A stretch of DNA of 64,000 nucleotides, taken from positions 6,015,001 to 6,079,000 of the forward strand of contig NZ_CP109017.1 of the NCBI RefSeq assembly GCF_036226765.1, given 5' to 3'. Made by a program: the position numbers and the translations under genes. The notes under the pieces are model-generated. The model was not told the DNA's origin, did not search any database, and saw only the letters and a program-made list of their open reading frames with translations. Shown here piece by piece: positions 1-7,418 of the stretch (the first letter of the stretch is position 1; every line of letters starts with the position of its first letter). Origin of the DNA: Streptomyces sp. NBC_00670. Lineage in GTDB: Bacteria > Actinomycetota > Actinomycetes > Streptomycetales > Streptomycetaceae.

Positions 1-129
1 GCCTGCCTCGCGGTCCTCGACGGCGTACCGGCCGAGGACGCGGTGGCGTTCGTCCGGCGGCACTACGACCGGCGGGCGGTGGAGACGCCGTGGCAGAAGC
101 GGTACGTACGGGGGTTCGGGCGGGGCTGA
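1..129 (+). CDS. C-terminus of a protein-tyrosine-phosphatase-like protein (partial)
   Basis: The window opens inside a plus-strand reading frame that runs 42 codons to a TGA at 127-129. The tail contains LDGVPAEDAVAFVRRHYDRR followed by a PWQKRYV stretch. This resembles the helix after the active-site loop of small actinobacterial dual-specificity or tyrosine phosphatases, which ends in a similar AVETPWQ sequence. The catalytic CxxGxxR loop would lie before the window, so the assignment rests only on the tail. The gene converges on the TOBE protein, with 14 bp between their stops. Confidence 0.55.
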   Translation, partial: ACLAVLDGVPAEDAVAFVRRHYDRRAVETPWQKRYVRGFGRG

Positions 130-143
130 GTCCGGCGGCGGCG

Positions 144-551
144 TCAGGCCCGGTCGATGTGCACGTTGGTCGACTTCACCCGGGCCGTGGCCTCCACGCC
201 CACCTCCAGGCCCAGCTCCTCCACCGCCTCGCGGGTCAGCAGCGAGACCAGACGGTGCGGGCCCGCCTGGATCTCCACCTGCGCGGCCACGTCGCCGAGC
301 TTGACGGCCGTGACGATGCCGGGGAACGCGTTGCGGACCGAGGTGTACGAGGGGAGGCCGTCGCCGCCGTCCGCCGTGCCGCCGGTACGGGCGAGCTCCA
401 CGGAGAAGGCGGCGAGGTCGCGGCCGTCGATGAGGCGGCGTCCGCCCTCGTCGCGATGGGTGGCCATGCGGCCGGCGTCGGCCCAGCGGCGCGCGGTGTC
501 CGGGCTGACGCCGAGCAGGCGGGCGGCCTGGCCGATGGTGTAGGACTGCAT
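144..551 (-). CDS. HTH plus TOBE domain molybdate-type binding protein
   Basis: The product is 135 aa. Residues 3-50 form a MerR/excisionase-type helix-turn-helix (YTIGQAARLLGVSPDTARRW). Residues about 68-134 form a TOBE/Mop-type beta domain (NAFPGIVTAVKLGDVAAQVE). This architecture is common in Streptomyces as a molybdopterin- or molybdate-binding regulator; TOBE domains bind oxyanions such as molybdate, and the HTH suggests DNA binding. No modABC transporter lies beside it here, so the ligand is inferred from the family. I chose the ATG at 551 because a TATCTT -10 box ends seven nucleotides before it, which suggests a leaderless message. A longer frame upstream has no recognisable protein in it. 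Confidence 0.8.
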   Translation of the reverse strand: MQSYTIGQAARLLGVSPDTARRWADAGRMATHRDEGGRRLIDGRDLAAFSVELARTGGTADGGDGLPSYTSVRNAFPGIVTAVKLGDVAAQVEIQAGPHRLVSLLTREAVEELGLEVGVEATARVKSTNVHIDRA

Positions 552-558
552 GGCCGTC

Positions 559-564
559 AAGATA
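559..564 (-). promoter_or_regulatory. Leaderless promoter -10 box of the TOBE gene
   Basis: On the minus strand TATCTT is followed by seven nucleotides and then the ATG at 551. Transcription would therefore start at or next to the start codon. No convincing -35 hexamer is seen at 16-18 nt spacing. Confidence 0.45.
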
Positions 565-588
565 GCCCGGGGCCCGTCACGCGATGGA

Positions 589-633
589 CAGGGGGCGTTG
601 CGGGCCGCTCGTGGAGGCCCGCAGCGCCCCCTG
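589..633 (-). terminator. Long inverted repeat, 18-bp stem and 9-nt loop
   Basis: Left arm 589-606 and right arm 616-633 pair over 18 bases with a single G-T wobble. It lies 25 bp upstream of the TOBE -10 box and downstream of the LAL regulator on the same strand. It would stop read-through from that regulator before the TOBE promoter. No U-tract follows, as is usual in Streptomyces. Confidence 0.6.
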
Positions 634-766
634 GCTCGGTGTGCGACGGGGAACGCGGGACCGTCCTCCGTCTGCCCGGGCGAGCGGCACGGGTGACACG
701 CTAAAGCGTGCGGTTCCGGACTCCCAAGGGGGGAACCCCCTACGCCCCGGCCCACAGGGAAAACCC

Positions 767-799
767 TCGGTGACGGACGTCCAGTCGGTGACGGACGTC
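767..799. repeat. Two 15-bp direct repeats, 18-bp period
   Basis: TCGGTGACGGACGTC occurs at 767-781 and again at 785-799, directly before a copy of the dispersed GGGGCGCGGGGAACTGCGC element at 804-822. It could be a tandem operator or part of the repeat element's flank. Confidence 0.6.
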
Positions 800-803
800 T
801 ATA

Positions 804-822
804 GGGGCGCGGGGAACTGCGC
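804..822 (+). repeat. Dispersed intergenic element, short form
   Basis: GGGGCGCGGGGAACTGCGC is one of seven exact copies in the window, the others being at 3966, 4066, 4633, 24041, 37957 and 59138. All seven lie outside genes and occur in both orientations. Confidence 0.85.
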
Positions 823-825
823 AAA

Positions 826-869
826 ACGGAGCGAAGCTCCGTAGGGGGGTCCGGGGGCGCAGCCCCCGG
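826..869 (-). terminator. Double-hairpin terminator of the LAL regulator gene
   Basis: Two perfect hairpins follow the stop of the regulator on the minus strand. One is at 851-869 (8-bp stem CCGGGGGC, loop GCA). The other is at 826-842 (7-bp stem ACGGAGC, loop GAA). The pair is symmetrical and could act in both directions. Confidence 0.65.
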
Positions 870-904
870 GTTGGGACGGGAAAGGGCGGCGGGGGCGGAA
901 AACG

Positions 905-3754
905 TCACTCCACGCGCCGCGTCGCCGCCAGCCGCACGATGTCCACCCGGGAGCGGATCCCCAGCTTCCGGTACACCCTCGTCAGCGTCGCCTCCACCGT
1001 CTTCACACTGATGAACAGCCGCGCCGCGATCTCCCGGTTCGTCGCCCCCTCCATCACCAGCGCCGCCACCTGCCGCTCCGTGGCCGCAAGGCCCCCCAGC
1101 GCCGCCGCCCCCGGCGACACCCCCACCCGTGTCGCCGCCGAGCCCCCCGCCCCGTCCACCGGCTCCGCCTCCACCTGCCGCAACCACGGCACCGCCCGGC
1201 ACCGCCGGAACAACCGCGCCGCCTCCTCGTAGGACGCACCCCCCGGCCGCCGCCCCCGCAGCCCGGCCGGCCCGGCCAGCCCCGCCAGCGCGTACACCGC
1301 CCGCGCCTCCTCCAACCCGTACCCGAGCCGCCCCAACCGGTCCCGCGCCGACGTCAGCTGCCGTACCGCCCCGTCGACGTCGCCCCGCGCGGCCCGCACC
1401 AGGGCCTCCGCCCGGTCCAGCACCGCCAGCACGCTCTCCCGCCCGAGCGCGGACGCCCGTACGCGCGTGACCTCGACGAGCCGCTGCGCCTCCGCCGGCT
1501 CCCCGACCCGCACCAGCGCCTCGGCGAGGTCGCCGTGCCAGCGGCCGCGCGCCGGGTCGGTGACGCCGAGCTGCTCCTCCAGGCCCCGCACCCGCCGCAG
1601 CGACCGCACCGCACCCGCCGCGTCCCCGGCCACCAGCTGGGCGTGCCCGAGCGCGCCCAGTGCTCGGGAGAGGTACACCTGGTCACCGTGGTCCTCGGCG
1701 CGCGCCACCGCCTCCCGGGCCAGCGCGAGGGCCCGGTCCACGTCACCGCCCGCCGCCTCGGCGAGCGAGGTGAACATCGCCGCCGCGGCCTGGCCGATCC
1801 CGGTGTCACGGGCCAGCCGCAGGCTCTCCCGGGCCAGGTCGAGGGCGCGGGCGCAGTGCCCGGAGCGCAGCTCCGTCTCGGCCAGGCCGCGCAGGAAGTG
1901 CACCTCGCTCTCGACCATGCCGCGCCGGCGCACCTCGCGCAGCAGCGCGCTGATGGTGGTGCGGGCCTCGGCGAGCCGGTCGCTCATGATCAGCCAGCGG
2001 AAGCGGGCCGACCCGGCGCCGTTGTGGTCGCAGGCGACCCGCGGGTCCTGCGGCTCCTTCAGCGCCCGCTTGATGGTGGCGGGGGCGTCCGGGTGGCCCA
2101 TCAGCGTCTCGGCCTGCGCCTGGAAGGCGAGCGCCATCAGTTCGGTGCGCCGGTCGCCGGCCCGCTCGGCCAGCGCGGCGGCCCGCGCGGCCTCCTGCCG
2201 GGCCTCGGCGAAGTCGCCCTCGTAGAGCATGGCCCGCCAGGCGAGCTGGTAGTGGACGAGGGCGAGCAGCCGGGGGTCCTCGCCGGCGTCGGCGAGCGCC
2301 TGCGGGTAGGCGGCGTCGACCTCGCCGAGCGCGTGCCCGGCCGACTCGATGACGACGATCCAGGCGCGTACGCGCTCGGCGGGCCCGGTGGCGTCGGCCA
2401 GTACCTGGCGGGCGAGGTTGCGGGCGAGGTCGGTCTCGCCGGCGATCAGCGCGTCCTCGGCCGCCTGGAGCCGCCGTGCGGAGGGGCTCGGGTCGGCGTC
2501 CGCCGGGGTGTGCCGGGCGGCGAGCAGGCCGAGCCCGGCGGCCACCGAGGGGGCCCCGCGCTCGCGGGCCGCGGCGGCGGCCTCGCCGAGCCGCTCGGCG
2601 ACGCCGGGGTCGGTGCCGGGGGTGGCCAGGGCCAGGTGCCGGGCGCGTTCGATCGGGTCGGAGGCGGCCGTGGACAGCGCCGCGTGTGCCGAGCGCCGCT
2701 CCTGCGGGCCCGCCTCCGCGTACAGGGCCGCCGAGATCAGCGGGTGCGCGAACCGTACGCCGGGGGAGTCCCGGTCGGTCACCAGCAGCCCGAGCGCGGC
2801 GGCCTGCGCGATCTCCGCCTCCGCGTTCTCCCGGCCCGCGGCGCGCAGCAGGGCGGGGGTGGGGCGGGCACCGGCGCTGGCGACGAGGAGGGTGCGGCGG
2901 GCCTCGGCGGGCAGCGCCTCCAGCCGGTTGAGGACGAGGGCGCGCAGCGAGGTCGGCACGGGCAGGGGTTCGCCGGGGCTCGGCGGGACGGGGCTGTCGG
3001 CGAGCGCGCGGCCCAGTTCGAGGGCGAAGAGGGGGTTGCCGCCGGAGGTGCGGTGGATGTCCCGCACGGTGGAGCGGGGCAGCGCGCCGAAGCCGCGGCG
3101 GGTGAGGAGTTCGGCGGTCTGCGGGCGGGAGAGCGGGCCGACGCGGACGGCGAGGGTGTCCGGGGGTGTGGCGCGCAGGAAACGGTCGTGCTCGGGGCCC
3201 GGGCTGCGGGGGTCGGTCTCGGTGCGGACGGCGCACAGCATCCGGATCGGCATGTCGCCCAGGCGGCGGGCGGCGAAGCCGAGGAGTTCGGTGCTGGCGG
3301 GGTCCAGCCACTGGAGGTCGTCGGCGACGATCAGGACGGGGCCGCGGGCGGCGAGTGCGCGGAGGGTGGACAGGACGGCGAGGCGCAGCGCGAGGCCGTC
3401 CCGCTCCAGGGTGGACTCGCCGCGGCCGGTGAGCGCGGATTCCAGCGCGGTGCGCTGGGCGGTGGGGAGGTGGTCGGCGACGTCGGCGGCGACCAGGCCG
3501 AGGAGGTCGGCGAGGGCGAGGAAGGGGAGGTGGGACTCGGACTCGGTGGCGGAGCAGCGCAGGACGGTGGCCGCGGTGGTGGCGTGCTCGGTGGCGAGGG
3601 TGCGCAGGACGGTGGACTTGCCGATGCCGGCGGGGCCGTGGAGGAGGACGCTGCCGCCGCGGGTGAGTTGGTCGCGGGCGGTGGCGGCGAGGTCCTCGCG
3701 GGCGACGAGGGGGGTGGGGCGGGTTCTGCCGGGTTCTTTGGACTCGCGTCCCAC
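905..3754 (-). CDS. LAL-type LuxR-family ATP-binding transcriptional regulator
   Basis: The 949-aa protein has the large-ATP-binding LuxR (LAL) layout. An N-terminal AAA/STAND ATPase carries Walker A HGPAGIGKST at about residues 39-48 and Walker B LIVADD at 141-146. A long middle region of Ala/Leu/Arg-rich helical repeats resembles TPR segments (about 350-850). A C-terminal LuxR-type HTH (ATERQVAALVMEGATNREIA, then VKTVEATLTRVYRKLGI) ends near residue 945. Such proteins activate specialised-metabolism or sugar-utilisation genes after binding a small inducer. No biosynthetic cluster adjoins it; its neighbours are a repeat array and a second LuxR-type gene. The ATG at 3754 fits the family, in which the ATPase begins close to the N-terminus. 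The target is unknown. Confidence 0.9.
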   Translation of the reverse strand: MGRESKEPGRTRPTPLVAREDLAATARDQLTRGGSVLLHGPAGIGKSTVLRTLATEHATTAATVLRCSATESESHLPFLALADLLGLVAADVADHLPTAQRTALESALTGRGESTLERDGLALRLAVLSTLRALAARGPVLIVADDLQWLDPASTELLGFAARRLGDMPIRMLCAVRTETDPRSPGPEHDRFLRATPPDTLAVRVGPLSRPQTAELLTRRGFGALPRSTVRDIHRTSGGNPLFALELGRALADSPVPPSPGEPLPVPTSLRALVLNRLEALPAEARRTLLVASAGARPTPALLRAAGRENAEAEIAQAAALGLLVTDRDSPGVRFAHPLISAALYAEAGPQERRSAHAALSTAASDPIERARHLALATPGTDPGVAERLGEAAAAARERGAPSVAAGLGLLAARHTPADADPSPSARRLQAAEDALIAGETDLARNLARQVLADATGPAERVRAWIVVIESAGHALGEVDAAYPQALADAGEDPRLLALVHYQLAWRAMLYEGDFAEARQEAARAAALAERAGDRRTELMALAFQAQAETLMGHPDAPATIKRALKEPQDPRVACDHNGAGSARFRWLIMSDRLAEARTTISALLREVRRRGMVESEVHFLRGLAETELRSGHCARALDLARESLRLARDTGIGQAAAAMFTSLAEAAGGDVDRALALAREAVARAEDHGDQVYLSRALGALGHAQLVAGDAAGAVRSLRRVRGLEEQLGVTDPARGRWHGDLAEALVRVGEPAEAQRLVEVTRVRASALGRESVLAVLDRAEALVRAARGDVDGAVRQLTSARDRLGRLGYGLEEARAVYALAGLAGPAGLRGRRPGGASYEEAARLFRRCRAVPWLRQVEAEPVDGAGGSAATRVGVSPGAAALGGLAATERQVAALVMEGATNREIAARLFISVKTVEATLTRVYRKLGIRSRVDIVRLAATRRVE

Positions 3755-3965
3755 GGTTCCCGCCTCCTTCTCGTGTCGGCCGGGCCCAATCCTAAGTGCG
3801 CCACGAGCGTCCCAGAACGGAGGTTTTCCGCCCCCGCCGCCCCTACCCGCCCCATCCCCCAGGGGCTCCGCCCCTTCAACCCCGGGAGGGGCGACGAGTT
3901 GGGAGGCGTGGAGGGACGGGGACGGGCGGGGTCGCGGGTCGGGTGCGGACGGGTGGGGGCTGATC

Positions 3966-4084
3966 GCGCAGTTCCCCGCGCCCCTGAAAGACCTGGGGTG
4001 CCGCCTGGCTTCGAGTGCTGGGTGGGTGGGGTTGTGGGGCGGGTGCGGGCCGGTGGGGGCTGATCGCGCAGTTCCCCGCGCCCC
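3966..4084 (-). repeat. Two copies of the short dispersed element, 100 bp apart
   Basis: Exact inverted copies of the GGGGCGCGGGGAACTGCGC element lie at 3966-3984 and 4066-4084. Both are embedded in a longer repeated flank rich in GGTGGGGGCTGATC and GGGTGCGG. They lead directly into the 92-bp tandem array. Confidence 0.85.
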
Positions 4085-4120
4085 TGAAAGATCGGGGCCG
4101 CTCCCTGGCCTTGAGGGCGT

Positions 4121-4651
4121 GGGCGCGATCAGCTCGGGGGCGCTCCCGTTCGCAGCTCCCGGCCGGCCTCCAAGGGGCGCGGGGCTGTGTCGATGTGCGG
4201 CTTCGCCGCGTGGGCGCGATCAGCTCGGGCGTGCTCCCGTTCGCAGCTCCCGGCCGGCCCTCCAAGGGGCGCGGGGCTGTGTCGATGTGCGGCTTCGCCG
4301 CGTGGGCGCGATCAGCTCGGGGGCGCTCCCGTTCGCAGCTCCCGGCCGGCCCTCCAAGGGGCGCGGGGCTGTGTCGATGTGCGGCTTCGCCGCGTGGGCG
4401 CGATCAGCTCGGGCGTGCTCCCGTTCGCAGCTCCCGGCCGGCCCTCCAAGGGGCGCGGGGCTGTGTCGATGTGCGGCTTCGCCGCGTGGGCGCGATCAGC
4501 TCGGGGGCGCTCTCGTTCGCAGCTCCCGGCCGGCCCTCCAAGGGGCGCGGGGCTGTGTCGATGTGCGGCTTCGCCGCGTGGGCGCGATCAGCTCGGGGGC
4601 GCTCCCGTTCGCAGCCCCCGGCCGGCCTCCAAGGGGCGCGGGGAACTGCGC
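4121..4651. repeat. Tandem array of a 92-bp unit, five full copies and a partial one
   Basis: Units begin with GGGCGCGATCAGCTCGGG at 4121, 4212, 4304, 4396, 4488 and 4580, so the period is 91-92 bp. Each contains CTCCCGTTCGCAG, a GGCCGGCC core, GGGGCGCGGGGCTGTGTCGA and a small hairpin GCGGC-TTC-GCCGC. Units 1 and 3 share GGGGGCGCT where units 2 and 4 have GGGCGTGCT, so part of the array grew as a 184-bp dimer. The last unit switches into the short form GGGGCGCGGGGAACTGCGC (4633-4651). The array fills most of the gap between two minus-strand LuxR genes, and no credible protein is encoded. The spacers are too similar to each other for a CRISPR. Confidence 0.95.
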
Positions 4652-4753
4652 GACCGGCCACGACGCACCCGCAGGCGCCGAGCCCACCCGAACCCCCGAG
4701 TTCTCAGGCGCCCCGACCCCCGGTCCGCACCAGCCCCCGCCCCGCCCGGAGGG

Positions 4754-5596
4754 CTACGGGAGGGCGCCGGCGTGCCGCGCGGCGACGACCGCTTCGCCTC
4801 GGGTGCGGGCGCCCAGCTTGCGCATGGCCGACCGCAGGTACCCCTTCACCGTCTCCGGGCGGACGCCCAACCGCTCCGCCACCCCCACGTTCGTCGCCCC
4901 GACGGCGACCCACGACAGCACGTCCACCTCCCGGGGCGACAGCCCCGGATCCGCCTCGCGGGAACCCCCGGCCAGCCGTCCGCACACCGCGAGCAGCTCC
5001 GCCCGCAGCACCGGATCGGCGATGCGCGGCGCCAGCGCACGCAGCGCCCCGTGCGCCTCGCGCACCCGCTCCCAGTCACCCCCGCCCGCCCCGGCCCCGC
5101 CGGCGGCCCCCCGCGCCGCCGCCACCAGCCCCGCCGCCTCGTCCCGCACCACCAGCGACTGCTCCACGTCCCGCGCCGCCTCCACCGCCGCCGTCAGCGT
5201 CCGGTCGCCCAGCGGCTGGGCCGAGCGCAGCGCCCCGTACAGCACCCCCCGCACCCGCCGCCGTACCACCACCGGCACCGCGAGCACCGACCGCAGCCCC
5301 TCCCGGGCCACCGGCGCGTCGTACTCGTGGGTGATGTGCCGGGCCGCCGAGTACTCGGTCACCGCGTACGGCCGGGCCAGCGCCACCACCTTGCCGCCGA
5401 GCCCGTTGCCGGAGACCACCGCGAGCGAGCGCAGCGCGGCCGTCGCGGTCCCGCTCAGCTCGCTGATGCGGATCTGCGCGCGCCCGGGCTCCACGAGCCC
5501 GCCGAACGCCACCGGCAGCCCCGTCGCCCGCCGCAGCCGCGCCAGCGCACCCCGCACCTCCACCGCATCGGCCGCCTGGACCGCGTCAGCCGCCAT
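4754..5596 (-). CDS. GAF-like LuxR-family transcriptional regulator
   Basis: The 280-aa protein has an N-terminal GAF-like sensor region (about residues 5-150, with SLAVVSGNGLGGKVVALARP and a VLAVPVVVRRRVRGVLYGAL strand pair). A C-terminal LuxR HTH follows (LSPREVDVLSWVAVGATNVG to VKGYLRSAMRKLGARTR). It is divergent from the two acyl-CoA ligase genes, 136 bp away, a layout common for a regulator and its target operon. This family is often found beside acyl-CoA ligases in Streptomyces and may sense a carboxylic acid or its CoA ester; that is inference. I chose the ATG at 5596 because upstream codons are low-complexity and lie in the divergent promoter region. Confidence 0.85.
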   Translation of the reverse strand: MAADAVQAADAVEVRGALARLRRATGLPVAFGGLVEPGRAQIRISELSGTATAALRSLAVVSGNGLGGKVVALARPYAVTEYSAARHITHEYDAPVAREGLRSVLAVPVVVRRRVRGVLYGALRSAQPLGDRTLTAAVEAARDVEQSLVVRDEAAGLVAAARGAAGGAGAGGGDWERVREAHGALRALAPRIADPVLRAELLAVCGRLAGGSREADPGLSPREVDVLSWVAVGATNVGVAERLGVRPETVKGYLRSAMRKLGARTRGEAVVAARHAGALP

Positions 5597-5628
5597 ACCG
5601 TCCGCCCTTCGCCGCGGGCACCCGCCGC

Positions 5629-5649
5629 CCACCCCCCGTTCGGGGGTGG
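5629..5649. promoter_or_regulatory. Inverted repeat in the divergent promoter region
   Basis: CCACCCCC at 5629-5636 and GGGGGTGG at 5642-5649 pair across a 5-nt loop. The site lies between the divergent LuxR and acyl-CoA ligase genes, so it is a candidate operator for the regulator. Confidence 0.4.
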
Positions 5650-5687
5650 TGAGACCCGCATCACGGATTAGACGATGGAGGACGGCT

Positions 5688-5723
5688 GTCCGGCAATGAG
5701 TCCGGCAATGAGTCCGGCACCGA
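5688..5723 (+). repeat. Three 12-bp direct repeats in the leader of the ligase operon
   Basis: GTCCGGCAATGA occurs at 5688-5699 and 5700-5711, with the variant GTCCGGCACCGA at 5712-5723. It ends just before the GAGGAGG ribosome site of the gene at 5733. Confidence 0.75.
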
Positions 5724-5732
5724 GGAGGACAC

Positions 5733-7418
5733 ATGACGGCGACCACCGGCACGGGCGCGACCGAGGAGTTCAGGGCCGCGCGGGACTTCCTGCTCGCCCA
5801 CCGCGAGGACTGGACCACGGCCTACGAGGGCTTCCGCTGGCCCCGTCCGGCGTACTTCAACTGGGCGCTCGACTGGTTCGACGTCATCGCCCGCGGCAAC
5901 GACCGCACCGCCCTGCACATCGTCGAGGAGGACGGCAGCACCGTACGGCTGTCCTTCGCGGAGCTGTCGGAGCGCTCGGACCGGGTCGCGAACTGGCTGC
6001 GCGGACGCGGGGTGCGCGCCGAGGACCGGGTCCTGGTCATGCTGGGCAACCAGGCAGAGCTGTGGGAGACCATGCTCGCCGCGATGAAGCTGCGCGCCGT
6101 CGTCATCCCCGCCACCCCCCTCCTCGGCCCCGCCGACCTGCGCGACCGCGTCGAGCGCGGCCGTGTCCGGCACGTCGTCGTAAGGACCTCGGACGCCGAG
6201 AAGTTCGCCGACGTGCCCGGCCGCTACACGCGTATCGCGGTCGGCGGCGCCCCCGACGGCTGGCAGCGGTACGAGGACGCCTACGAGGAACCGGCCGGCT
6301 TCAGCCCGGACGGGCCCACGCACTCCGACGACCCGCTGATGCTGTACTTCACCTCCGGCACCACCGCCCGCCCCAAGCTGGTCGAGCACACGCACACCTC
6401 GTACCCGGTCGGCCACCTCGCCACCATGTACTGGATCGGGCTGAAGCCCGGTGACGTGCATCTGAACATCTCCTCGCCCGGCTGGGCCAAGCACGCCTGG
6501 TCCAACCTCTTCGCCCCCTGGAACGCCGAGGCGACCGTCTTCCTGTTCAACTACACCCGCTTCGACGCGGCCCGGCTGATGGCCGAGATGGACAAGGCCG
6601 GGGTGACCACGTTCTGCGCCCCGCCCACCGTGTGGCGCATGCTCATCCAGGCCGACCTGAGCCAGCTGCGTACCCGCCCGCGCGAGGTCGTCGCCGCCGG
6701 CGAGCCGCTCAACCCCGAGGTGATCGAGCAGGTGCGGCGCGCCTGGGACGTCACCATCCGGGACGGCTTCGGGCAGACCGAGACGGCCGTCCAGGTCTCC
6801 AACAGCCCCGGCCAGCGGCTCAAGACCGGCTCGATGGGCCGCCCCAGCCCCGGCTACCGCATCGAACTGCTCGACCCGGTCTCCGGGGCCCCCGGCGCGG
6901 ACGAGGGCGAGATCGCCATCGACATGTCCGACCACCCCGTCGGCCTGATGACCGGCTACCACGGCGACGCCGACCGCACCGCCGAGGCCATGGCCGGCGG
7001 CTACTACCGCACCGGCGACATCGGATCGCGGGACGAGGACGGCTACCTCACCTACATCGGGCGCAGCGACGACGTCTTCAAGGCGAGCGACTACAAGATC
7101 AGTCCGTTCGAGCTGGAGAGCGCGCTCCTGGAGCACGAGGCGGTCGCCGAGGCGGCCGTCGTGCCCGCCCCCGACGAGGTGCGGCTCGCGGTGCCGAAGG
7201 CGTACGTCGTCCTCGCCGAGGGCTGGCAGCCGGGGCCCGACACCGCCAAGGTGATCTTCGAGCACTCCCGGGAGATCCTCGCCCCGTACAAGCGCATCCG
7301 CCGGCTGGAGTTCGGCGCGCTGCCCAAGACCGTGTCCGGCAAGATCCGCCGCATCGAGTTGCGCGAGGCCACGGCCGCCGGCTCGACGGACGAGTACCGC
7401 GAGGAGGACTTCCGATGA
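5733..7418 (+). CDS. AMP-dependent acyl-CoA ligase, medium-chain ACSM type
   Basis: The 561-aa enzyme belongs to the ANL adenylating superfamily. It activates a carboxylic acid with ATP and transfers it to CoA. The phosphate loop reads YFTSGTTARPKLVEHTH; later signatures include DGFGQTETAVQ, the hinge region YRTGDIG followed by YIGRSDDVFKASDYKISPFE, and the C-terminal catalytic lysine in PKTVSGKIRR. The N-terminal DFLLAHREDW and the Trp-rich SSPGWAKHAWSNLFAPWNAE stretch favour the acyl-CoA synthetase medium-chain (ACSM) branch over acetyl-CoA synthetase. A strong GAGGAGG site precedes the ATG. The stop overlaps the next start (ATGA), so the two ligases are translationally coupled. The substrate cannot be read from the sequence. 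Confidence 0.92.
   Translation: MTATTGTGATEEFRAARDFLLAHREDWTTAYEGFRWPRPAYFNWALDWFDVIARGNDRTALHIVEEDGSTVRLSFAELSERSDRVANWLRGRGVRAEDRVLVMLGNQAELWETMLAAMKLRAVVIPATPLLGPADLRDRVERGRVRHVVVRTSDAEKFADVPGRYTRIAVGGAPDGWQRYEDAYEEPAGFSPDGPTHSDDPLMLYFTSGTTARPKLVEHTHTSYPVGHLATMYWIGLKPGDVHLNISSPGWAKHAWSNLFAPWNAEATVFLFNYTRFDAARLMAEMDKAGVTTFCAPPTVWRMLIQADLSQLRTRPREVVAAGEPLNPEVIEQVRRAWDVTIRDGFGQTETAVQVSNSPGQRLKTGSMGRPSPGYRIELLDPVSGAPGADEGEIAIDMSDHPVGLMTGYHGDADRTAEAMAGGYYRTGDIGSRDEDGYLTYIGRSDDVFKASDYKISPFELESALLEHEAVAEAAVVPAPDEVRLAVPKAYVVLAEGWQPGPDTAKVIFEHSREILAPYKRIRRLEFGALPKTVSGKIRRIELREATAAGSTDEYREEDFR

Noticed and set aside
4121..4651. Possible CRISPR array
   Set aside because: The units are nearly identical over their whole 92 bp, with no unique spacers, and no cas gene is present.
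2349..5699. Plus-strand frame of 1116 codons running through the LAL gene, the 92-bp array and the GAF-LuxR gene
   Set aside because: It crosses two real minus-strand genes and a tandem DNA repeat. The repeated peptides come only from the DNA repeat.
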